From positions 10,412,501 through 10,476,500 of the forward strand of contig NC_068973.1 of assembly GCF_016808095.1 (NCBI RefSeq): a DNA stretch of 64,000 nucleotides, given 5' to 3'. The notes under the pieces were generated by a model. The model was not told where the DNA came from and searched no databases. It was given only the letters and a program-made list of their open reading frames with translations. Of this stretch, positions 11,501 to 22,400 are shown one piece after another (positions within the stretch are counted from its first letter, which is position 1; every line of letters begins with the position of its first letter). This DNA comes from Vigna angularis (Eukaryota > Streptophyta > Magnoliopsida > Fabales > Fabaceae). The translations under genes were made by a program, and so were the position numbers.

Positions 11501-14500
11501 ACGGAAGATGGCATGCGGTTTATAAGATAACATGCCGTGAGAACGGCGTCACCCCAAAAACGTGAGGGTACTTGACCATGAATTAGAAGAGTACGAGTTG
11601 TCTCAATAAGGTGTCTATTCTTGCGCTCAGCCACCCCATTTTGTTGAGGGGTATAAGCACATGAGGTTTGGTGAAGAATACCATGAGAAGCCATAAAATG
11701 TGTAAACGATTGAGAAAGGTATTCACGACCATTATCACTACGTAGAGTTCGAATAGAAACCCCAAACTGTGTTTTTATTTCATTGAAAAATAATTGGAAA
11801 ATAGGAAACAACTCAGAACGATTCTTCATTAAAAACAACCAAGTACATCTTGAGTAGTCATCAATAAAAGTAACAAAATACTGAAAACCTAAATTGGACT
11901 TAACACGACTAGGTCCCCAAATGTCAGAATGAACCAATGAAAAAGGGGACGATGCCCGTTGTGAGACACTACGAGGAAAGGAACTACGAGTATGCTTTCC
12001 TAACTGACAAGACTCGCACGACAAACTTGATAATTGTGACAATCTCGGGACAAGTTGTTGTAGTTTGGCAAGACTAGGATGACCTAACTGAGCATGAAGA
12101 AGGGATGGTGACTCCATGATTACGCCAACATGTGGAGAAGGGCGGAGATGGTATAGGCCATGAGACTCACATCCTGTGCCAATCATGTGTTTCGAACTCC
12201 GGTCCTGCAACCAAACAGAATCTTTAGTAAATGAGATAACACAATTAAGGGTACGAGTTAGACGACTTATGGACAATAAGTTGAAAGGAGACCCGGGAAC
12301 ATAAAGTACATGATCAATGGATATGGACGGAAAAATATCAACAGTACCAACACCATGAGATGAGACTCTAGACCCATCAGCCATTGTTACCGAGGGTAAG
12401 TTATCCGGACATGACAAAGAAGAAAATAAGGACTTGTTACCAGTGATATGATCGGTGGCGCCTGAGTCAAGGACCCAAGATCCGAGGGAGTGAAAGTGAG
12501 TCAGACCAACAAAAGGTGTACCTGTACGTGCAACAGATGCAGATGTAGTGGAACTAGAGTGCTGACGATCCTCATACCATCTGAGAAATTCGTTAAAGAT
12601 TGCAGGTTTTTCTACGGTATTAGATGAAGTAGGAGGGTCTCCAGATGGTTCAGAATTGGCCATTGCTACAGGTCGAGGAGGTCGTCCATGAAGTGCATAA
12701 CATTGATCAATTTTGTGGCCTAACTTGCCACAGTGGTCACATTTTGTAACACGTCCTTTATTTTGCCTGCGAGGCCGACTTCGATCATTACGTTGGATAG
12801 CCATAACTGAGGAGTCATCAATATGAGGAGATGTCTCAGTGACTGGTTTGCTCGGTATACGCAGAAGAGCTGAACAAGTAGAAGTAAAGTTGGGTATGAC
12901 AGGAGAACCCAAAATCTGATCACGGACATGAGAGATATCATCAGAGAGTCCGTATAAAGCCAACAACATGAAGAACTTTGATCGTTGTTCCAGTTCTTCA
13001 GCAGGAGTGGGAGCAGGAGGTAATATATCATTAAAATCATGAAGAAGGGCATGAATTTTACCCAAATATTCGGCCATGGGACCATGATTGCGTGGACCAA
13101 TAACAGTTAATAGGTCATGACAAACACCATACAGGCGTTGAGTGTCATTTGTGTACAACAACTTCGCCTGTGCCCAAACTTCTGAACATGTTTCATATGA
13201 TCGAAACATTTGTTTCAACGAGGAGTGAATGGTGGATTTTATGACAATGCATAGCTGAGCATCAATTTTCATCCAGCGGGAAGTGTCATCCGTTGTAGCA
13301 GTAGTCACATCTTGAGTAAGGTGATCTAAGTACCCTTGACTCTTCAACCAAAGTTTGATGTCAGACGCCCATGTTGCATGATTTGTGCCATCTAACTTGT
13401 CAATAGACAAGTGTACATTCACATAATTGGTGTATATTGAAGGATCAGAAGAAGAGCCACCAACATAAGTGTTCGTAGAAGAGGAAGATGCCATGGAGAA
13501 GGAGAAACCCTAAAAATCCAAAGTGCTCCGATTGACGCAACGATCACAGATCCAGAAAGAGGACGAGGAGGCGATCACGGCGGTCCAGATCGGCGACGGA
13601 ACTCTCCGGCGACGCGCCGTCACGCGCGGTGGGAAGCGGCGGCTCCGGCGATTCTGGCGGCGGCGCGTGGAGGCGCGTGACTGGTCCGTTGGCTGTGATA
13701 TTTGTACCACGGTGGTCGCCCGGGCGAGACGATGCCGATGATGTGGTCGTCGGTCAATTCTGGAACTCCGGCGGCGGCGGAGGCGGCGGCGGCGGCGGCG
13801 GAGGCGGCGACAGCGGCAGCCACAGTGGCGCGGCGGCGGCGATGAGTTGTGCCGGAAACTAGAGTTGGCTGGACCTAATCCTATGCTCTAGATACCATGT
13901 GAGAAATGGAGAGGATTAGGAGAAAATATCCCCTTGTGTTTTGAATACACTAAGGGTAGTTTTATTTATAGTGAAACATAAGGGCCAATGCCCTTAATAC
14001 AGAATGGGCTAAGCCCAACTAACAGAAAATAAATCCTTAACATCTAACACAGGGTAACTTCAGGCCTTCTTTGGATTAAAATAGACATTACTAAAATAAT
14101 CATCATTTCAAGAGTATTCTCATTCAGAATTTAAGGTTTGAACAAAAGCATTTCGATGGATGCTCATTACTTACTTCATATGTCACTGCCCATTTCCCAT
14201 ATCGCAAGGGTTTATGATAGTAATTTATGTTACCGATATAAAAACTGGTATCATCTGGAACCTTCCTTGCTTCACTGATAACAGCATCCACTCGAACAAA
14301 AGTATCATCATCCCCTTTCATGATATACTTAGCAGAAACCGTATGAACCTGTGAACAATAGACCACATCTTATATTCCATAAAAAAATCTTAAAATATCA
14401 CTCGAAAATTGGTAGTTCATAGCATGATTATAGTTAATCGATAACTCACCCCATATTCACAAATGGCCACTGTTTTCAAGACAACAAGATCATAGTTATC

Positions 14501-16488
14501 TAAGTAGGGCACTATAACAATATCACCAAAAAATTCTGCTTCCTTCTTCAACTCTACATTAATTTCATGTCTTGCATGCTGCCAAGATTTCAATAAAATA
14601 GTAAGAAAGAAACGCCAGCTGAACATCAGAAATGAAATAACAACTTCAAAAACAAAAACCAACCAGTGCAACAAAGAATCGAGCAACCACTGCTCCAGAT
14701 TTGACAAGCCTATGCTGCATCCATGACTTCCTCACAGCCATCCGCTCAGAAAAATGGTTTCCAGCTGAGAGGACACCAACAAACAATTCTACGCCAGAGT
14801 CAGGAAGTGGCTGGGCACGCCACCTGGTGGAAAATTCAAGATGCCGCTGTGGGGAAAAACTGGGATGCGATGAAGGCAAAGACGCTGCAAATACAGAGTG
14901 AACATCAATGTCTCCAGCCAACGAAAGCCCAGTGGCATCCTCAAGAGTAAAACCCTGCCAAAATCAAAATGCAAAATCAAGTGATTAAGCAAATCAATCT
15001 TCAAGTCCAGGTAGTTAACATCAAGGGGATGGATATATCACTTACAGCACGATAAGGAAAAGATGCTACATGTCTCCCATCAACGGTAACATGATACCCC
15101 TCCAACCCAGCACTAATAGTAAGAACAAAAAGCTTCCCCTCAGAAAATGGGAATGGCCAGTCAACGTTTACTTTCTTGGTGCGCCCTATAAGTCTTTTCA
15201 ACCACCACGTCGACTTAGACTCCTCAAAGTGCTGTTCATCATCTCTAATCCACTTCTCGCACTTCACCATCCTATCAACTGCACCCAATGTAAGCAATAA
15301 CTCAATTCAATTCAATCAACCACCACAACCAGACACAAGCAGCCTCACCACTCAAATCACAAATTTCTTCAAGAAAATTACACTTTTAATTGGGCAGAAA
15401 ATCAGACATCTAATGAATCATCTTTGGATGACATTTGTGGTTGAATAGCGTTAAAAAATTTCATTACGTTCTAAACAGTTTCTCCAATCCAAAGAACGAA
15501 AAAAAAGTAAATATTCAGAAACAAAACCAAAGCAAAGATCAAAGAGAACCATATAACTGAGAACACATTAAAATGACTAGTAAACTTCCACATCGTAAAA
15601 CAGTTCCTAATCAACCAATTCCAAATTAATCACGTGAAATCAAACTTCCAAACAGGCAAAAAAAGTAATGTGATTTCAGTTTCGAAACTCACCGGTATCA
15701 TCATCGGCCTTGGATTTCCAACCGTCGCACCTGAGAGCGGAACCCCATTGCATGCGATAGCATGTGTTGAGTTCAATCACAGGCTTCCCACTCCAATCCC
15801 CCTTCAACCTCGGATTGAAGTGAAAAACCCTAGGAGGCTCTTCACCGTCCACCGTCTTCAGCCCCTGCAACTCCACCACGAACTGTGACACCATCACCGG
15901 TTCATTCTCCTTCACAACCGCTATATTCGGCTCGAAATCCGGCCGCGCCGCCAACGGCTTCCCAACGATCGTCACGTGTGACCCCAATGTGAGCCCACAC
16001 GGCAGCGGCACGACGCCCAATGCATCCTTACCTGACAGAGAAACCGAACCGGGACACGAACTGGACCGGTTCTCGGGCTTCGACACAACGGTCCGCAAAT
16101 TTCCAGATTCAAGGTCCGCCCAGAGTCTCCGTCCCATCTGGCGTGCATGCTTTACGAGCTTGTAGAGCTCCAACGACCCGTCGTTGCCGTTGGATTCGAA
16201 CACGGCGTCGTTCAAGACCAGCCCCGAAATAACGCTGCGGCGAGCGAGTTGACTCGGCGAGTCAGCGTTGGAAACCGTTTTCAAAGGACGCGCCGGGGAC
16301 TCCTTCAGTAGCGAGTCCTCCTCGCTGAGGAGCTTGTGGGTGCGCGTGGCGACGGTGGTGAAGTCGGTTTTGAAAACGAGAGGGATTTCGAGTGTAACGA
16401 GTACGAGGTAGAAGAAAAACGCACCGATTAGAAACTGAATCGATCGTTTTCGTGTTAACATAAACAACGTTTGAAGGTTTCGCTTCAT
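8576..16488 (-). CDS. Hydroxyproline O-galactosyltransferase (GT31, galectin domain), seven exons
   Basis: Golgi type II enzyme of the plant GALT2-6 group, which adds the first galactose to hydroxyproline of arabinogalactan proteins. Exons on the minus strand: 16,488-15,693; 15,278-15,046; 14,954-14,664; 14,578-14,450; 14,348-14,175; 9,003-8,896; 8,785-8,576. All use GT-AG borders and keep phase, giving 646 residues, a normal family length. A signal anchor lies at about residues 17-37. A galectin-like domain follows ([11 protein letters not shown] near its end). The GT31 domain contains [17 protein letters not shown] and the metal-binding KGDDDTF (Asp496-498). The C-terminus is Cys-rich. The start is the first Met, just before the anchor. 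Intron 5 is 5.2 kb because of a Copia insertion. By memory it is closest to GALT6 (At5g62620); the exact paralogue is uncertain. Confidence 0.9.
9184..9335 (-). repeat. 3' LTR of the Copia element
   Basis: 152 bp, read as identical to 13,898-14,049. It is the downstream LTR because the element is on the minus strand. Confidence 0.95.
9336..9346 (-). promoter_or_regulatory. Polypurine tract of the Copia element
   Basis: The minus strand reads TTGAGGGGGAG immediately before the TGTTAG start of the 3' LTR, the expected place for plus-strand priming. The gag-pol stop codon (9,343-9,345) overlaps it. Confidence 0.8.
9343..13494 (-). CDS. Copia gag-pol polyprotein, intact
   Basis: A single 1,383-residue frame with no break. 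Order: gag; CCHC zinc knuckle ([14 protein letters not shown], residues 252-265); aspartic protease (VLDSGATDH, Asp343); integrase with its HHCC region (HAQLGH at 467-472, CESC near 493-496) and DDE residues Asp524, Asp587 and Glu623; reverse transcriptase with [10 protein letters not shown] and YVDDIVLTG near residue 1,065; RNase H with YSDADWAG near 1,228. Integrase before reverse transcriptase defines Copia. Length and motif retention match functional family members. The start is the Met after the GC-rich leader, MASSSST. Whether it is expressed cannot be told from sequence. Confidence 0.95.
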   Translation of the reverse strand: MASSSSTNTYVGGSSSDPSIYTNYVNVHLSIDKLDGTNHATWASDIKLWLKSQGYLDHLTQDVTTATTDDTSRWMKIDAQLCIVIKSTIHSSLKQMFRSYETCSEVWAQAKLLYTNDTQRLYGVCHDLLTVIGPRNHGPMAEYLGKIHALLHDFNDILPPAPTPAEELEQRSKFFMLLALYGLSDDISHVRDQILGSPVIPNFTSTCSALLRIPSKPVTETSPHIDDSSVMAIQRNDRSRPRRQNKGRVTKCDHCGKLGHKIDQCYALHGRPPRPVAMANSEPSGDPPTSSNTVEKPAIFNEFLRWYEDRQHSSSTTSASVARTGTPFVGLTHFHSLGSWVLDSGATDHITGNKSLFSSLSCPDNLPSVTMADGSRVSSHGVGTVDIFPSISIDHVLYVPGSPFNLLSISRLTRTLNCVISFTKDSVWLQDRSSKHMIGTGCESHGLYHLRPSPHVGVIMESPSLLHAQLGHPSLAKLQQLVPRLSQLSSLSCESCQLGKHTRSSFPRSVSQRASSPFSLVHSDIWGPSRVKSNLGFQYFVTFIDDYSRCTWLFLMKNRSELFPIFQLFFNEIKTQFGVSIRTLRSDNGREYLSQSFTHFMASHGILHQTSCAYTPQQNGVAERKNRHLIETTRTLLIHGQVPSRFWGDAVLTACYLINRMPSSVLDNKIPHSILFPQDPLHPLPLRVFGSTCFVHDFSPGLDKLSPRSHKCVFLGFPRSQKGYKCFSPSLNRHFISADVTFDESSFYFSHLSSSFEPPPVTVDIPIFCDSPSDAPPILSPPSLDSHSPQDRPSPPPLQVYSRRNRLPHDSLPVPVPVSPPAPANESDLPIALRKGIRSTRNTSPHYTVLSYHRLSPSFYTCLSSISSVSIPHSVGDALTHPGWRQAMLDELSALQKSGTWELVQLPSGKSVVGCRWVYAIKVGPDGTIDRLKARLVAKGYTQIFGLDYGDTFSPVAKMTYVRLFIAMAALRQWPLHQLDVKNAFLNGDLHEEIYMEQPPGFVAQGESSGLVCRLRKSLYGLKQSPRAWFGKFSCVVQQFGMSRSEADHSVFYRHSNAGCIYLIVYVDDIVLTGSDYLGISKMKQHLCHHFQTKDLGKLRYFLGIEVAQSNTGIVISQRKYALDILEETGLMNSKSVETPMDPNIKLLPNQGEPFSDPERYRRLVGKLNYLTVTRPDISFAVSVVSQFLNSPCEDHWDAVVRILKYIKGSPGKGLLYGPNNDTKIVCYSDADWAGSPSDRRSTSGYCVSVGGNLISWKSKKQSVVARSSAEAEYRAMASATCELVWLKQLLSELKFGDVTQMTLICDNQAALHISSNPVFHERTKHIEVDCHFIREKIISGDIKTEFVNSSNQLADIFTKSLRGPRIDYLCNKLGTYDLYTPA
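13500..13862 (-). other. GC-rich leader of the Copia element
   Basis: Between the primer-binding site and the gag start lies about 360 bp far richer in G and C than anything else in the window, including (GGC)n runs at 13,770-13,810. Frames are open on both strands, giving Ala-, Gly- and Arg-rich peptides; one minus-strand frame reads [13 protein letters not shown] after a poly-Ala stretch. It may be an untranslated leader or captured host sequence. Confidence 0.7.
13885..13897 (-). promoter_or_regulatory. Primer-binding site of the Copia element
   Basis: Directly after the 5' LTR the minus strand reads TGGTATCTAGAGC, which differs by one inserted base from the TGGTATCAGAGC complement of plant initiator Met tRNA. 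Confidence 0.75.
13898..14049 (-). repeat. 5' LTR of the Copia element
   Basis: 152 bp, read as identical to the LTR at 9,184-9,335; adjoined on the right by the target duplication CAGGG. Confidence 0.95.
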
Positions 16489-18060
16489 GTTGCTCTGTTT
16501 TCTTTTCTTTTTTGCGAAGATTCTTCAAACGCTGTTTCTCTCTCCCCTCAGTTATGGAGAAGAGAACAGAGACGTGAGAGAAGGAGGAGGTGACCGACTT
16601 TATGGAATAATAGAAAAATGCAAAAAATTAAATAAGAAACGGCAACGGTTTGAAGTTTTGAAAGGAAAATTAGGAAAATAATAATAGTGGAATTGAAATT
16701 TCGTTGAAGTGGCCGAGGCTGGCCCACTCACCATTAAACTTTCTTGCCAACGGATCCTTTTGCTTTTGTGTCACATGAGACGAATTTTTCTGTATCAACA
16801 AATTGTTGTTCTTTATATGATTATTTAAGGAACAAATGATAAAATATTTGGTGTGTAAATTAATTGTTTAATCTAAGTTAATATTAATGTTTTAAAGAAA
16901 TTATTTCTGGTTCTGTTTCAAAAATTTAAATGAACCTTAAAACTGAAAATTAGATTAAAAAACTCTAAACACGGAGTATTCTGTAATTTTAAACTTACTT
17001 CAACATTAATTAATAACTATTAAGATATGAGAATAATTACATGGACTACTTTCAGTTATATTTCTAAAATACTATTCAGTTACAATAATATCGTTATATC
17101 ATTGACTGAGAACTGAAAGTTACACTTGGTTTAGTAACTCAAGAATAAGTTGAATGAATTAATTTCAATTTTATCATTTTATTTTATTTTAATTAATAAC
17201 TTAAATTAATGAAATATGTATGTATATTATTTCTCTCTTTACATATATTCCTAATTATTGTAATTATTTCTTCTTTATATTAATATATTAAAAATAAAGA
17301 TAGAAGATATAAAAAAAAGTAAAATAACTTTTACATTTCATGAAATTATACATCTATTCTTCTTTTTTGACTTTTCTTAAGATAATTATTATGTTTAAAA
17401 TATTACAATATTAAAATATAATTAAGTGTAAATATTAATATGGAATATATACTCAAAATAAGGAAATTTGTATTATACATTATTTAAGTAAGTTATAATT
17501 TAATATTATCTTTTAAGAATTAACTACTTTTTAGAAATATATTTTTCTGTTTAATATTTATGGAATATTGGGATAATTCATTATTATTTTATTTAGATCT
17601 TCCGTTAGTATAAACATAAACTAAAAAGTAATTTATTTTGACAGAGATTCAAAATAATTTACAAAAGGAAATATGTATATTAATTAAAATTTTTACTATT
17701 ATTATTATATTGTCATATGATTATTATTCCAATAACGTGATGAAAAATAAGAAATAAGTATTTCCAATATCTTTTACATAATAATAAAGATAAATAGTTA
17801 TAAATTTGGTTTTAATATAATTAAAGAATCACATATCTAATATTTTGATTTCATTTAATTTTTATTAACAATTATGGTAATTGAACTTTTATTTATCATT
17901 ATTATTATACAAGTTTATTAAAAAAATTAATAATAATAATAAATTTATAATATAACATCTAAATTATATAGTATTAAAACGATAAAGTAGACCTATTAAT
18001 CCCAAAAATATAAAGTTAATTTATAATTATTTAACATAATTATAAAAACAAAATTTAACA
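16489..18060. other. 5' flank of the galactosyltransferase gene and AT-rich intergenic DNA
   Basis: The first 200 bases are probably 5'UTR and promoter of the minus-strand gene, with a CT-rich stretch (ctctctctcccctcag on the plus strand near 16,535). Beyond about 16,800 the DNA is very AT-rich with no exon, RNA gene or clear repeat. Confidence 0.45.
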
Positions 18061-20350
18061 AAATTTACATGCGAAGTACTGAAATCAAAATTATACACAA
18101 AAATTGTATCTAGACCATCAAAGCTAAAACATAAATAATAAGGATAAAAGCACTAAAATTTCTAAGTCTCTAGGTCAACTTCACCTAACGCTTGTTCTAG
18201 TATCACATGATCACCTTCTTCTCACACTCAACAGATGATCATCGTTAAGACAGACAACACATAAGAACGTCCCAACAAGACAAAAACAAACAGGGTAAGC
18301 TAGTTATACAAAACAAATTATAATATGCATTAACATTTAATACGTGAGTCATATTTCACATACAATAATCCAAACATCTTAATTATGCCAAAACCTAGAC
18401 TGGACTAGATTTAGTATGAATGTCGAGCTATGGCAGGTTGTGCACTTGTGGTGGTCTCTACTACTCTGCAAAGTCATTGTCAATGAGTTTCACCCTACCA
18501 CACTTACAAGGTTAGTTTGTACCATATCTTAGGTCATACTAGAAGCACTAGACTAAGACCTCATGCTACTCTCACCACATGAATCTATCATCTATACTTG
18601 AGAATAATCATTAGAGTGTCAAGATAACCCCAAGACTAAGCTTCATGCATTCATACCAACAGTACTTTGATACAACCATTAAGAATTCTCCCTAGAACTC
18701 TTACACACCTAATGCCATTCGAACATATGTTCCAAACCTTACCACAAATCATATAACAAACCATGATAGATTTTTTAAAATCATACACATAAAAGAAAGA
18801 ATTCATAAACACCCAAGAACTCAAACCACTCGCCCAACAAATAGCCTATGCTCACCCAACGAGAGGCAAAACAGCAAGCCTCCCAAGCTAAGCGAGTTGG
18901 CTCGCTTAACCTCTACAACTCTCTGTCAAACACCTCAAATACCTGTCCAACGAGTTCCAAAATAGCAAACTCCCCAAGTTGAGCGAGATGGCTTGCTTAG
19001 CCTCTGAACTCACTGTCAGAACTCTCCTCAACTCGCCTAACGAGCCCATTTTGCTCGGTCGACCTCACTACACAATTTTGCAGCGCCAAAACTGCATAAC
19101 TAACAGTCCTAAACCGCCGATGACCTATTCTAATAATTTTGACCAACTTCTAACACTCCTAGATTGGATTATAAACTATTATAGACCTAAACAAAAGTAT
19201 TTTACCTAACTTAAACTAGTTATCAAATTATTTTACCATAAGAGTTCACTTAAAAACATCTAAAATCTTTCGTTTGAGACTAAAATTGAATTCTACAAGT
19301 TCTAGCCCATTTTAAAGTAACTTAAGGACTCTAACAAGTCAAAAATGACTTACCAACACACCTCAAACCTTCCATTTGAACACATAACCTTGATTTAAAA
19401 TTTCATTAGTCCAAATCCCAAAATGTACTTTAAAACCAACCAAAACACCATTAAAATACTACTAACTCTATCTAGACCAGATTTCAATTAATTAACAACT
19501 CTAACAAGTTTTAATTTCCTTATAAACAGATTCTAAGACTGAATTCGTTATTTTTAACCTTTAGCTCAAAAACTCACATACCAAAACTCCATATTTTGAC
19601 CAAAAACACCTACTACTCCACCTAGTTTCATTCTCCTCCATTTTTAACCACATACAACACAACCAAAACAACTAAACACCATCATTCATCATACACTTTG
19701 AACTTAATATGAAATCATTATGCATCAGCAATCATCATGTAATCAAATTCACTTACTCAACAACAATAACACTTCAATCATAAACATTCAATATTTACCA
19801 ACTACACATCCTAATGTTATCAATTCATACTTTATAATTTAACATGAAATAGGAACTAGCTTCTTTTACCTCAAAGGGAACTACTACAACTCTAAGAACT
19901 TCTAACATTTGCTTCAACCGCAAGGAATCCTAGAAATGCCTACAAATCACCGAATCATGATCAGAATAAGTCATTAAAACCTCAAATTGACAAAGAACCA
20001 GGAATAGAAGACCAATGACACATGCAAAGGGGTTCTTATGCATGATCATGGACATAAAGCTAAAAGGAAAAAGGGGTAGAAACTTACTTACTCTTAACCA
20101 GAAATTAATCGGATAGGAATGGAGATTACTCTGTTGTGATCTCCTCAACATGTTCTAATAGTCAAACATATGATTGAGGAGTTAGATTTCTTAAAGAGAA
20201 TGTGGAGAAACTCAAGGAACGAGTTTTAGAGGGATGGTTTGTGTTTTAAGTAATGATACGAGTTTAATAAATTCTATTTATATTATTGAATTACTTTAAA
20301 ACTAACATACTCGATCTCGTTATTTTAAAACACATATCAACTCTAATACT
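18060..20350 (-). repeat. LTR-like dispersed repeat, family A, copy 2
   Basis: Same layout as 1,135-2,700: a 'gatcatcg' edge, a block with 'agctaagcgagttggctcgct' type words at 18,840-19,060, long A/C-rich non-coding DNA, a 'tacctcaaaggg' block and an 'actcgatctcgttatttt' end. The 18,420-18,600 part also resembles the reverse complement of 21,780-21,960. No coding domain is visible. Confidence 0.5.
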
Positions 20351-20639
20351 CTAATACTCAAAGTTAATTATAGAATGAAGCATGTTTCTAGTTTTTAATT
20401 TTGATGAGAAACTAAAATTTATAATTGTCTAAAATTTTGATACATTTTGGTCCTCAAACTTTAAAAATGAATGGATATAAAAACTTTATTTTTTTTTACA
20501 TGTTAAAATCATTGCCAATAAAGACCTAGAAAATGAATTTTAGAAGTGACAATGACTTAAAAATATTGAGACACAACTATTTTAATATAAAAGGATTTTA
20601 ATATAAATAATTTTGTTATGGATGAGACTTATATTTTTA

Positions 20640-21960
20640 AAACATACCATGATTCTAGGAACTAATTTTTTAGAGTTCTTCATAGTATTGATTCTTCCAG
20701 CGAGTTTTTCAATTTGGACATATCAACTTCTTCATTTGTATAAGTTGAGTTTCAACCCCTTTTCTTGGTCTTTTCCTATTATCTGTTGAATGTGGACCTT
20801 CTTTCACTTATATGCGTCTTTATAGTCATCTATGTGAGTATTTTCTTATTAGTGGTTCTAATAGTTGTCCTTATCGCGTTTGTGTTGTTTCTAGATTCTA
20901 TGAGCTGGAAGGGATTTGGGATTCTTTAAAGCAAGTTCATTTGTCTCTCAAGTAAGGGAAGTTAATTGCATTGTTTTTAAGTTATAGATACTTTAAAATT
21001 TTTGAATATATGATTGTATGGTTAATTGACTAAAGATTGATGTGTTGGTATGTATGATATGTTGAAATTGTGATTTGAATTATTGATCCTTGAATCGTAA
21101 TAGTTTGGACTTGGTTTTGTGAGTTTAAGAGATTTATGATCTGGACAATTGATCAAGTGGTGCAAGTTTTCATGTTTAAAACTGTTTTGGAACTAATTCA
21201 CTAAGAAAGGAATGTCATTTTGATCAATTGAATAGGTATAAGTTCCCTTAAAAACACAAAAAATACAAGTGTTGATAGTTGGTATAACGTTGAGTGACTC
21301 TAGGATGTCATTAAGTCTCCAATTTTGTGAAGGGTTGAACATTGAGTGGTGTTAAGGTATCATTGTGCGTCATTCTTGTATTATATGTCTGAAGCTTTTT
21401 CACTCCAAGACACTAGGCGTTAGAAAGTGTAGCTAAGCATACCTTTTTGCGAAAAGAGTGGTGTTGAGCGCCATGAGTGACATTAGGCACCACCTTTTGT
21501 GAAAGGTATGACGTTGGACTCCACCTTTGAGCGTCATTGTGTATGTTTGGATCTATTTTCTTGTTTGACTATTTGAGATAGATTTATAATGGAGTTTATG
21601 TATGTTTATGAGTATTATGATGACTTATTGAGATTATGTTATTTTTGTGGATATGCATGGTGATGATGTTGAAAAAATTTCAAGGAGAAATTCTTTGTAA
21701 TGATGATATTAATGTATGCATTGACATATGAGAGTCAGAACGGATGTATCCGGAACTCTAATAATTATTCACACATAAATATAATAAAATGAGTTATGTG
21801 GTGAGAGTCGCAAAAGGTTTTAGTCTACGAAAAATGTTTGATCCTAGGTGCGAAAGGGGACTACCCTTGTAAGTGGTAGGGTGATAATCCCTTGTTTATG
21901 ACTTTCCAAAGCATATACTACTACAAGTGCACGCTTATGAGTATAAATAACAACGGGTTG
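20640..21960 (+). repeat. LTR-like dispersed repeat, plus-strand copy
   Basis: It shares words with the minus-strand copy at 18.1-20.3 kb, such as 'tgtaagtggtagggtgat', 'tatactactacaagtgcac' and 'gtggtgagagt', but in the opposite orientation. It also has recurring 'gttgagcgccatgagtgacatt' type words at 21,280-21,530, typical of long legume LTRs. No coding domain is seen. Ends are approximate. Confidence 0.4.
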
Positions 21961-22400
21961 GGTCAGACACAAATAGTGCTTACCTGTTACCTGACCCGCA
22001 ACAAAAAAATCCACATGTTACCCGTCCTCTACCTACGTGGATACTCGTATAAAAAAATACTCATGAGTATTTTAAAACATGCATATACATGTGGATACCC
22101 CACAAATATTTAAAAATATATTTTATAAACTTTAAGAATAAAATTTAAATAAAATTACAAAAAAATATAATATAAATTAAAATTTCATTTAATTTGAATG
22201 AAATTTAAACTAATAAAATATAAATTAATTTTAATTTTAATTAAATTTAACTTAATAATATCTTCACTCGTCCGGTTTATAAACGAGTATTAAAATATTC
22301 GCTATCCGCGAATACCAACTATCCATCGTGAATTTTATCTTCAACTACCTGCGAGCACAAGTATTTTTGTCATTCCTACCTATGAGAAAACTTTATATCA
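21960..22400. repeat. AT-rich dispersed repeat, possible hAT-type MITE, copy 2
   Basis: The 22,160-22,260 core closely matches 3,640-3,740. The left part contains 'acctgacccgcaac' and 'tacccgt' words and the right end contains 'gtcattcctacc', resembling inverted hAT-type ends. Confidence 0.35.

Larger units (their letters stand above)
9184..14049 (-). mobile_element. Full-length Ty1/Copia LTR retrotransposon in intron 5 of the galactosyltransferase
   Basis: Two 152-bp LTRs (9,184-9,335 and 13,898-14,049) read as identical. The element is flanked by the 5-bp duplication CAGGG (9,179-9,183 and 14,050-14,054). On the minus strand the LTR begins TGTTAGATG and ends in CA. A primer-binding site like that for initiator Met tRNA follows the 5' LTR, and a G-rich polypurine tract precedes the 3' LTR. 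The single gag-pol frame is intact. Identical LTRs and an intact frame indicate recent insertion and possible autonomy. It lies in the same orientation as the host gene. Confidence 0.95.

Noticed and set aside
9596..13823. Short frames on both strands within the Copia element
   Set aside because: They are other-frame shadows of the 1,383-codon gag-pol or of the GC-rich leader.
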